10,450 bases of DNA from Pseudomonadota bacterium (lineage in GTDB: Bacteria > Myxococcota > UBA9042 > PHBI01). The position numbers and the translations under genes are program-made. The stretch spans positions 1 to 10,450 of the forward strand of contig SXIE01000248.1 of assembly GCA_005772945.1 (NCBI GenBank), read 5' to 3'. The notes beneath the pieces were generated by a model, which saw only the letters and a list, made by a program, of their open reading frames with translations, was not told the origin of the DNA and made no database searches. Positions 1 through 5,733 of this stretch are shown in pieces (position 1 is the first letter of the stretch; each line of letters opens with the position of its first letter).

Positions 1-25
1 AAGGCTTCATGCGACACCTCCAACA

Positions 26-46
26 CCGACCGGAACGCCCGGTCGG
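26..46. repeat. Perfect 8-bp inverted repeat (hairpin)
   Basis: CCGACCGG at 26-33 pairs perfectly with CCGGTCGG at 39-46 around a 5-base loop. There is no T-run on either side, so it is not a classical intrinsic terminator. It lies just downstream of the minus-strand operon and could slow or end transcription or protect an mRNA end. Confidence 0.4.
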
Positions 47-60
47 GTGCCAGAGGATCA

Positions 61-76
61 CAGCGGGGAACCGCTG
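61..76. repeat. Perfect 6-bp inverted repeat with 4-base loop
   Basis: CAGCGG at 61-66 pairs with CCGCTG at 71-76 around GGAA. It sits 14 bp from the 26-46 hairpin. Two hairpins this close, directly after the truncated synthetase, suggest a transcript-end structure, but neither has a U-tract. Confidence 0.3.
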
Positions 77-121
77 TCGATCGACGCAGCGAGCAATGGC
101 GGCTCCCCCGCGCGTCTCGCT

Positions 122-976
122 TCATGATCGGCGTCCTAGCGACTCGGCGAAGTACACGCGAAAGCCGTAGACCAACGCCGGAACCTCGATGACGATCCGC
201 TCGAAGGCGTGGGCCAATGGCAGATACGAGAGCACGCGCTCGCGTGGGCCAAGCGGGAAGATGTGCCCCCAGGCGGCGCTGGCGGCGGCGAGCGCGTGGA
301 AGTCGTGTTCGACCCCTTTGGGGCGTCCGGTCGAGCCCGACGTATAGAGGAGCAGCGCGGTGTCGGACGCCGGGCGCACTCGACTGCCAGCCAGCGGCGG
401 CGTGTCGCGGACGATGTTCTCCCAGCGCTTGGAGATGCTGGCCGGCGAGAACGTGCAGCCGATCTGATGGATGCCCGCGGGCACGCCCGCGCGCTGGCGT
501 TCCCAGTCGTCGACCTTGCCGACGAAGAGGACCTTGGCGTCGCAGTGGGTCAGCACGTAGCGGATGCTCTCGACGTCGAGCGTCGGGTAGAGGGCGACGG
601 ACACGTGGCCCGCCATCCAGATCGCCAGGTCCAGCAGGACGAAGTGGGCGCAGTTCTTCGAGATGATCCCCACGGCCGAGCCTGGCGGGAGCTCGAGGCG
701 AACGAGGTACGACGCCATGCGCCGGGCCTCGTCCAGCGCTTGGCGCCACGTCCACTCGCGCAGCTCGCCCCGGCCCATCGGCTGCACGAGGAACACCTCG
801 TCGGGCCGTTCGCGCTCCCAGTGAAAGGCGCGCTGGAGCGGCAGCCGATCGTCGCTCACGACGATCTGTCTGGCGGGCGGGCGACGGAGGGAAAGGGGCG
901 GCGTACGCGGGTCGGGGGTCTTGCCGAGGTCAAGCTCGCGCGCGAACGGAACCGGCATGATGACGGACTGCTGCAT
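122..976 (-). pseudogene. Truncated AMP-forming long-chain acyl-CoA synthetase (N-terminal half)
   Basis: ANL-superfamily acyl-CoA synthetases adenylate a carboxylic acid with ATP and transfer it to CoA. This 284-residue product shows the N-terminal part: the substrate-binding fold, the ATP-binding P-loop LLYTSGSTGRPKGV at residues 209-222, and YLPLAHAFER at 251-260, typical of long-chain (FadD15/ACSL-like) members. Homology then stops at YFAESL (275-280) and a TGA follows four codons later. Family members are about 550-650 residues, so the later adenylation motifs, the hinge and the C-terminal domain with the catalytic lysine are missing. Neither other minus-strand frame at 1-121 resumes the family, so this is not a simple frameshift. 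The ATG at 976 has an AAGAGG ribosome site eight bases upstream and lies 12 bp after the amidase stop, so the gene was placed for co-expression. It is probably a broken gene, a rearrangement junction or an assembly join; a stand-alone half-protein is less likely. Confidence 0.8.
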
Positions 977-988
977 CGGGACATCCTC

Positions 989-2572
989 TTAGATGATGAA
1001 AGGCTGATACGCGTGCGCAGGCGTTTCCCCGGGATTGCCCGCCCGACGCCCAGCGCCAGGGCCGGCCGACGCGAGGTCTGGCGGGAACTCTCCAGGCAGG
1101 GGTGGCCGCCGGTTCTTCCACGGACGTGCCTCCTCGAGATCGGCGGCGAGGCACAGCAGCTCCGCATCGCGCCCGAGGTGGCCCGTGAGTAGGGAGCCGC
1201 ACGGCATTCCCGCCGCGGTCCAGGCAAGGGGAACGCTCATCGAAGGCTGTCCCGTGACGTTCGCGATCGCGGTGTAGCCGATGTAGCCGAGACTCGGCTG
1301 ACCGACGCGGGCCAAGACGGCGGGCTCGAGCGCAAGCGCCTTCGCGAACCCGAGTCCGCCGACCAGCGTGTTCACGAGGTCCGCAACCCAACTCGCGCGC
1401 GGCGCGGCATTCCACGGCGGAAGCGCGGCGGCGGTTGGCGTCAGGATCGCGTCATGGTCGGCATAGTGAGCCCGGTAGCCCCTGGCTGTCGCGATGAGCC
1501 GTTGCTTGGCCTGGTGAAGCTCGAGGGCGCCGATCCGAGCGCCGAGCCGGGCCATCATCCAGGTGCCCGACTCGACGTCCCGGCGGGTCAGTGGGCGACC
1601 CGTCTGTGACGCGGCGTAGTCGAGCCCCAGCGCGGACGCCGCCAGCACGACGGTCAGAAAATCGACCAAGAAGCGGTCCCGGTCGAGCGGGAAGTCGAAT
1701 TCCTCGACCGTGTGTCCGAGGTCCTCCAGCAGCTGGGCGGTCTCTCGCGTCGCGGCGGCACACTCGGGTGCGAGACCGGCCGCCACCAGAGGCCGCAAGC
1801 TCAGCGCGATCCGCAGCGAACCGCGCCGAATCCGCGTCTCCTGCCCGCGCACCGAGGCCGGTGGGCCACGCTCGCCCGTTACGTCGAGCAGGGCGGCGCA
1901 GTCGCGGACCGACAGGGTGACCGCGTGCTCGACCGACAACCAGCTCAGCAGCTCGGGCGCGCCGTCCTCGACCGGCATCCGATCCCGGCTCGGCTTGAAG
2001 CCAAAGACGCCGCACGCCGAGGCGGGCAAGCGAATCGAGCCGGCACCATCGCTGGCGTGGGCGAAGGGGACGATGCGGGCCGCGACGGCCGCCGCGCTCC
2101 CGCCGCTCGAGCCCAAGGTGTTGCGGGTGGTGGCCCACGGGTTACGGGCGGGCCCGTGGAGGCGCGACGCGACCACCGGCGTGAGTCCGAACTCCGACGT
2201 GTTGGTGCGGCCGAGGATCAGCAGACCGGCTTTGCGGTAGCGTCGCACGAGCTCGTCGTCATGGCTCGGCACGTAGTCGCGGAGGCCCTCGGAGCCGCAT
2301 GCGAGCGGCACGCCGGCCATGGCAGGGCCGAGGTCCTTCAGAAGAAACGGAACGCCCGCGAACACCTCGTTGCCCTCGATGGCGCGCGCCGCCCGTGCCG
2401 CCTGCTCGAAGGTCTTGGTCACCACCGCGTTCAGGCTCGGGTTCCAGGCGTCGAGGCGCGCCATGGCGTCGTCGAGCAGCTCCCGCGGGGACACCGCCCG
2501 CCTTCGCACGAGGTCGGCCAGTCCCAGCGCGTCATGGGTGTCGAGGGGCGTGCCCCCAAAGGCGGCGTTCAT
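989..2572 (-). CDS. Amidase-signature hydrolase, NylA-like
   Basis: This 527-residue enzyme belongs to the amidase signature family, which hydrolyses C-N amide bonds with a Ser-cisSer-Lys triad. All three residues are visible: Lys79 in FLLKDLG, cis-Ser155 in GSSGGSAAA, and nucleophile Ser179 in SDGAGSIRLPAS. The 24-residue spacing between the two serines matches NylA, 6-aminohexanoate-cyclic-dimer hydrolase. So do the start FAGVPFLLKDL, the PASACGVFGFKPSR stretch and the C-terminal pattern of a Gln-Pro-Ser substrate loop followed by an LxxAAxLE-like helix and RRPP. Length fits the family (about 470-530). No signal peptide is seen, so it is cytoplasmic. Its ATG overlaps the stop of the upstream decarboxylase-like gene as ATGA, indicating translational coupling. 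The substrate cannot be read from sequence: a cyclic amide, an aryl or acyl amide, or another amide are all possible. The amidase call is firm; the NylA subgroup is likely. Confidence 0.9.
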   Translation of the reverse strand: MNAAFGGTPLDTHDALGLADLVRRRAVSPRELLDDAMARLDAWNPSLNAVVTKTFEQAARAARAIEGNEVFAGVPFLLKDLGPAMAGVPLACGSEGLRDYVPSHDDELVRRYRKAGLLILGRTNTSEFGLTPVVASRLHGPARNPWATTRNTLGSSGGSAAAVAARIVPFAHASDGAGSIRLPASACGVFGFKPSRDRMPVEDGAPELLSWLSVEHAVTLSVRDCAALLDVTGERGPPASVRGQETRIRRGSLRIALSLRPLVAAGLAPECAAATRETAQLLEDLGHTVEEFDFPLDRDRFLVDFLTVVLAASALGLDYAASQTGRPLTRRDVESGTWMMARLGARIGALELHQAKQRLIATARGYRAHYADHDAILTPTAAALPPWNAAPRASWVADLVNTLVGGLGFAKALALEPAVLARVGQPSLGYIGYTAIANVTGQPSMSVPLAWTAAGMPCGSLLTGHLGRDAELLCLAADLEEARPWKNRRPPLPGEFPPDLASAGPGAGRRAGNPGETPAHAYQPFII

Positions 2573-3360
2573 CGGCGCTCCCCGTGTAAGTGATGCGGCG
2601 CGAGCCGGACCCCCTCGTGCAGCACGGTGCGGACACCGCTCGCGGCCTGCCAGAGAAACGGCCTGCGCTCGCCGAGCCCCAGCGCGGCGAGGGTGTCGGT
2701 GAACGGCCGCCCCGTGTCACCGATCTGGACCACCATGCGCTTGCCGCGCCCCGTCCGCCCCCGACCGCGCACGCTCACCATGGTGCGGAGCATGTCGTCG
2801 CCGCGCCGCGAATGGCTGACGTAGTCCAGGAGTGGCAGCCGGAGACCGCCCCCCAGCACGCCCTCCACCGATAGCAGCGGCGGTCCTCCATCCGGATCGG
2901 CGACCGTCGCACGCACGCGGCCGCCGGCGAGCGACACCTCGATGGCGGTCACGAACTTCGGGTAGCCCCAGAGCTCGACCCCCGCGCTGCGCGCCGCCTC
3001 GCAGGTCACCGGTAGCTGCAGGACCGTGAACCCGCTGGCGCGTCGATCGGATCGTCGCAGCTGGTCGAACCACGACCACCGAGGCGCCGGGCCGCCGCGC
3101 GGGACGCCCACCACCGCGACGGCGCACTCGCGATAGGGCCCGATCGTGGACGCGCCGTAATCGTAGAGGGCGAGCCCCGCGAGCGCGCGCCCGTCGAAGC
3201 GCGCGGCGATGGTGCCGGTCGCGCGGAGTGCCGCGTCGGCGCGCTCGGCGTCGAGCCAGTAGAAGGCTTGGACCACGGTGGTGTCCGCGTATCGAAGCGG
3301 GAGGCGGACGGGGCCGTGCGTCGTCGCGGCGGCTCGCGACGGGGGTATGAGGTGGCTCAT
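2569..3360 (-). CDS. Acetoacetate decarboxylase-like protein
   Basis: This 263-residue protein has the acetoacetate decarboxylase (ADC) fold signature. GPYRECAVAV at residues 74-83 supplies a glutamate (Glu79) equivalent to ADC Glu76. ELWGYPKFV at 129-137 aligns with the ADC segment ELSAYPKKL and supplies the Schiff-base lysine (Lys135, equivalent to Lys115). True ADC has a second lysine, Lys116, that lowers the pKa of the first; here that position is Phe136, and I cannot place an equivalent of ADC Arg29. It may therefore use the Schiff-base lysine for another reaction (aldol, dehydration or decarboxylation of a different keto acid), as known for divergent ADC-superfamily members. No signal peptide or membrane segment is present. 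It is the first gene of the putative catabolic operon, 165 bp downstream of the AraC-type regulator, and its last bases overlap the amidase start. The ATG at 3360 has GAGAG about five bases upstream. Confidence 0.82.
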   Translation of the reverse strand: MSHLIPPSRAAATTHGPVRLPLRYADTTVVQAFYWLDAERADAALRATGTIAARFDGRALAGLALYDYGASTIGPYRECAVAVVGVPRGGPAPRWSWFDQLRRSDRRASGFTVLQLPVTCEAARSAGVELWGYPKFVTAIEVSLAGGRVRATVADPDGGPPLLSVEGVLGGGLRLPLLDYVSHSRRGDDMLRTMVSVRGRGRTGRGKRMVVQIGDTGRPFTDTLAALGLGERRPFLWQAASGVRTVLHEGVRLAPHHLHGERR

Positions 3361-3525
3361 GCGCTCTCGACTGGAAGGAGTGGGACGCGCGGCCTGGCGT
3401 GCGACGTGGCCTCAGATAGCAGCCCGCGCGCCACTCGGAAGTGACCGCTTCGGCCAAACCATGGACCGGAGCGACCCGCCGCCCGAGCACGCCACCGCAC
3501 GTGCGCCCGTGCGCCCGCGAAGCGA
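3361..3525. other. Intergenic region upstream of the amidase operon
   Basis: This 165-bp gap should hold the operon promoter if the operon is not read through from the regulator gene. On the plus strand it carries GTGGCCTCAGA (3406-3416), matching GTGACCTCAGA at 4660-4670 in ten of eleven positions. It also carries GTGACC at 3441-3446, with TGGACC 21 bp further on at 3462-3467. These echo the candidate AraC-type site in the divergent region. No clear minus-strand -35/-10 pair is visible. Confidence 0.35.
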
Positions 3526-4557
3526 CTAGCGCTTGGACGAGGACCGGCGCTCCGACTCCGCATGGTGGTCGCTGCGGAACCGGAGCGGCGTCGTGCCGGT
3601 CCAGCGTCGGAAACGCCGATGGAACGTGCTCGCCTCCGAGTACCCGAGACGCGCGGCCACGAGCTTCAGCGGGAACGTGGCGTCGCGCATCAGGTTCAGC
3701 GCGATCTCCCGGCGGACCTCGTCCATCAGCCCTTGCAGCGTCACGTCCTGCATACGCAATTGTCGACTGACCGTGCGCCGGCTGCTCCCGAGCGCGCGTG
3801 CGACGTCGAGCGCGGTGACCGCCGCGAGGTCGGCCGAGCGCAGGAAATCGCGCACCCGCGGCACGATCGAATCGGGCGCGCTCGCCGCCTCGAGCATCAC
3901 CTTGGCCCGATCGGACAGGACCCGAAAGAGCGTGGGATCTGCGTGCAGATGGGCCGTCTCGAGGTAGCTGCGCGGGAAGACGAGCGCGCTGCGTGGCGCG
4001 TCGAAGAAAAGGGGCGCATCGAAGAAGCGGTAGTAGGCATCGACGTAGTCGGGGCGCGGATAGGCGAAGCGAACCTCGGTGATCGGCCGGCGGCCCCACA
4101 CGTAGCTGCGACCCACGCGCACGCTCAGCGCCAGGACCACCTCGGTGAGAAAGCGTTGATCCCAGGCGCCGATCGGCGGAAGCGCGAGCCCGTAGTGGGC
4201 GACGTCTCCGTGTTCCGTCAGCGTGGCGCGGACGTCGTCGACGAGGAGGCGCCCGAATTGGTCGAAGGCGGCGGCGGCCTCGCGCAGGGTCGTGCCGTTC
4301 ATCAAGAGCGGACCGAGGACGTTGAGGGCCTGCGTGAGCTCCGCACTGCTGGCCAGCTGGAGGCCAAATCCCGGATCGCCGCTCAGCTCGACGGCGACCC
4401 GGGAGGCGCGCGCGATCTCGTCCTGGGACAGAAAGCGCCGCGGGTCGTGCAAGGCCTCGAACGGGAATTCGATGCGGCCGAGGAAGTCGGTCGCCGGAAC
4501 TCCCCGCGCGCCGAGGACCTCGACGTAGGACCGCAGAATCGCCACCGAAACACGCAT
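3526..4557 (-). CDS. AraC-family transcriptional regulator (arabinose-binding-type N-terminal domain)
   Basis: A DNA-binding regulator of 343 residues from the ATG at 4557. That start begins MRVSVAILRSYVEVL, typical of the OruR/ArgR-like AraC group, whose members are about 330-345 residues. An in-frame GTG at 4638 would add 27 residues that look unlike the family. Residues about 1-190 form the ligand-sensing arabinose-binding-type domain. The C-terminal part carries two helix-turn-helices: one around 249-268 (DVARALGSSRRTVSRQLR) and the AraC signature helix around 298-321 (KLVAARLGYSEAS, then FHRRFRRWTG). Such proteins bind paired direct-repeat half-sites and activate neighbouring genes in response to a small metabolite. 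It is on the same strand as, and just upstream of, the decarboxylase-like/amidase/synthetase operon, and divergent from the acyltransferase, so either or both may be targets. A candidate operator lies at 4654-4686. The inducer is unknown. Confidence 0.9.
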   Translation of the reverse strand: MRVSVAILRSYVEVLGARGVPATDFLGRIEFPFEALHDPRRFLSQDEIARASRVAVELSGDPGFGLQLASSAELTQALNVLGPLLMNGTTLREAAAAFDQFGRLLVDDVRATLTEHGDVAHYGLALPPIGAWDQRFLTEVVLALSVRVGRSYVWGRRPITEVRFAYPRPDYVDAYYRFFDAPLFFDAPRSALVFPRSYLETAHLHADPTLFRVLSDRAKVMLEAASAPDSIVPRVRDFLRSADLAAVTALDVARALGSSRRTVSRQLRMQDVTLQGLMDEVRREIALNLMRDATFPLKLVAARLGYSEASTFHRRFRRWTGTTPLRFRSDHHAESERRSSSKR

Positions 4558-4653
4558 CGTAGCGCCCACCCGCTGGCCGACGAAGGCGCTGAGCTTGGGC
4601 GCGCTTTCGTTCGTCGGCAAGGGCCGAAACGCGAACACGGGCGGCGCGCCTGA

Positions 4654-4686
4654 AATTGGGTGACCTCAGAGGCCAATTCAGTGACC
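4654..4686 (+). promoter_or_regulatory. Candidate AraC-type operator: 21-bp-spaced direct repeat
   Basis: AATTGGGTGACC (4654-4665) recurs as AATTCAGTGACC (4675-4686), matching at ten of twelve positions with a period of exactly 21 bp, two helical turns. Known AraC-family operators such as the araI half-sites have this geometry. The site also contains an imperfect inverted repeat, TGAAATTGG (4651-4659) against CCAATTCA (4673-4680). It lies in the divergent gap beside an AraC-family gene and 15 bp upstream of a TTGACA box. The assignment is inferred from repeat geometry and location. Confidence 0.45.
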
Positions 4687-4700
4687 AACGCGGAGGCGGA

Positions 4701-4730
4701 TTGACAGCGGGAGTCGCGCGAGACCAGAAC
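4701..4730 (+). promoter_or_regulatory. Candidate sigma-70-type promoter for the acyltransferase
   Basis: TTGACA at 4701-4706 is a perfect -35 consensus in an otherwise GC-rich gap. With an 18-bp spacer the best -10 is CAGAAC (4725-4730), only three of six matches. A strong -35 with a poor -10, just downstream of a paired direct repeat, fits an activator-dependent promoter reading toward the gene at 4768. Confidence 0.35.
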
Positions 4731-4767
4731 GCAGAGGCCCGCCCCACGGTCCACGGGTGACACTGCC

Positions 4768-5577
4768 ATGTCCGAGACGCGAGAACGCGACGCCACCACG
4801 GTCGTCGAGGCCACGCGGGCACCCCCCCGACCTGCCTTCGTGTCGAGTCTCGCGCGCTGGATGGCCGTGCTGCCGATCAACGCGGTGCTGCTGTCGCTTT
4901 GCATGCCGCTGTCGCTCGTCTCGTCGACCGCGGCCCACTGGTTGCTGGTAGGTCTCTGCCGCATCGACTTCCGGCTGCTCGGGCTCGAGGTGAGCCGCGA
5001 CGATCCGAACGGCGCCTACCCGGGCCGCGGTCTCGTGGTCGTCTGCCTCAACCAGGCGAGCCTCATCGAAACGCTCATCGCCCCGTGCGCGTGTCCGCGA
5101 GCGTTCAGAAGCGTGGTCAACCTCGAGTTCACGCTGATCCCGTTCTATGGCTGGGTCCAGGCGCTATGCGGGCGCGTCATCGTTCGCCAGTGGCCCGCCC
5201 AAGCCAAGAGGCAGCTTCGGCGCGCGGCCCGGGACCTGCGACGCGGGGCCTGCTACTACATTTCCATCGAGGGCCGTCGCAGTCTCGATGGCGCCCTGCA
5301 GCCCTACAAAAAGGGGCCGGTCGTGATGGCGATCGAAGGCAACGCCGACATTCTACCCGTCATCTTCGAAGGTGCGCGCGACCGCCTTCCGCACGGGCAC
5401 TGGCGCGTCCGCCCGGGGCCGATGCGCGTGCGGCGATTGCCGCTCATCTCGACGGATGGGCTGGGCTACGACGATCGCGACCGGGTCGTCGATCAACTCA
5501 GAGCGCTGGCAGAACAGCACCTGCGCAGCCGCACGCGAGGGTGCCGACCTCGCCACGCACGCGCGCGTGGGGATTGA
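4768..5577 (+). CDS. PlsC-family (lyso)phospholipid acyltransferase, degenerate catalytic motif
   Basis: PlsC/LPLAT proteins move an acyl chain from acyl-CoA or acyl-ACP to a glycerolipid or other acceptor at the inner membrane. This 269-residue protein has a hydrophobic segment around residues 33-63 and then the family motifs in order: block I at LNQASLIET (94-102), block II at NLEFTLIPFYGW (118-129) with VIVRQ (137-141), block III at IEGRRS (167-172) and block IV at LPVIFEG (196-202). The length fits the family (about 240-280). The oddity is block I: the essential HX4D dyad is replaced by Gln96 and Glu101. Either it is inactive, or it belongs to a divergent subfamily with altered chemistry. 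The ATG at 4768 is supported by the motif order; a GGGTGA lies shortly upstream. It is divergent from the AraC-type regulator and may be controlled by it. The tail after about residue 252 is arginine-rich and low in complexity. Confidence 0.85.
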   Translation: MSETRERDATTVVEATRAPPRPAFVSSLARWMAVLPINAVLLSLCMPLSLVSSTAAHWLLVGLCRIDFRLLGLEVSRDDPNGAYPGRGLVVVCLNQASLIETLIAPCACPRAFRSVVNLEFTLIPFYGWVQALCGRVIVRQWPAQAKRQLRRAARDLRRGACYYISIEGRRSLDGALQPYKKGPVVMAIEGNADILPVIFEGARDRLPHGHWRVRPGPMRVRRLPLISTDGLGYDDRDRVVDQLRALAEQHLRSRTRGCRPRHARARGD

Positions 5578-5733
5578 GCTCGCGGCTGGATCATGGCCCG
5601 GACGCGAGTGCCGAGCCGCAGGCGACGTCAAGCGATTCCTCGCGAGGTCGACCCATGCTAACCTCGCCTCAAGCCATCGGTTCGAACCGGCGTCGCTGGA
5701 CTCCGCCTCTCACGCTCGATCGCGAGGTGCGAC
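5578..5733. other. Palindrome-rich intergenic gap
   Basis: This 156-bp gap holds three palindromic elements within 52 bp: CCTCGCGAGG (5638-5647), GCGAGGT (5642-5648) facing ACCTCGC (5661-5667) across 12 bases, and CGGTTCGAACCG (5678-5689). There is no T-run for an intrinsic terminator. A GAGG ribosome-binding site at 5724-5727 precedes the next gene by six bases. The palindromes could be an operator or a transcript-end structure. TTCGAAC recalls a tRNA T-loop, but no tRNA fold surrounds it. Confidence 0.35.

Larger units (their letters stand above)
1..121. other. Non-homologous left edge downstream of the truncated synthetase
   Basis: This stretch lies beyond the stop of the acyl-CoA synthetase and does not continue its homology in any minus-strand frame. 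It holds two perfect inverted repeats, listed separately. On the minus strand an ATG at 125-123 overlaps the synthetase stop as ATGA and has an AGGA eight bases upstream. It opens a frame that runs off the left edge for 41 codons (beginning MKRDARGS). That could be the start of a translationally coupled next gene, but the peptide is not recognisable and its third-position GC is only about 70 percent, so I do not call it a gene. Confidence 0.3.

Noticed and set aside
1..125. Partial minus-strand gene starting at ATG 125
   Set aside because: It has an ATGA overlap and an AGGA upstream, but only 41 codons are visible, the peptide is unrecognised, and the base composition is no better than in the neighbouring frame.
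209..1192. A 327-codon plus-strand open frame opposite the synthetase and amidase
   Set aside because: It spans two recognised minus-strand genes and their junction, and its product shows no family motif.
4558..4638. N-terminal extension of the AraC-type regulator from GTG 4638
   Set aside because: The extra 27 residues do not resemble the family, and the ATG at 4557 gives the typical start and length. It remains an alternative start.
2717..4822. A 701-codon minus-strand open frame
   Set aside because: It runs out of frame through the AraC-type and ADC-like genes, both of which have clear family motifs. Its product is Arg/Pro/Ala-rich without motifs, as expected of a shadow frame in high-GC DNA.
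5672..5700. Possible tRNA fragment at GGTTCGAACC
   Set aside because: It resembles a T-arm loop, but the flanking five-base stem does not pair and no acceptor, D or anticodon arm is present. It is better described as a 12-bp palindrome.
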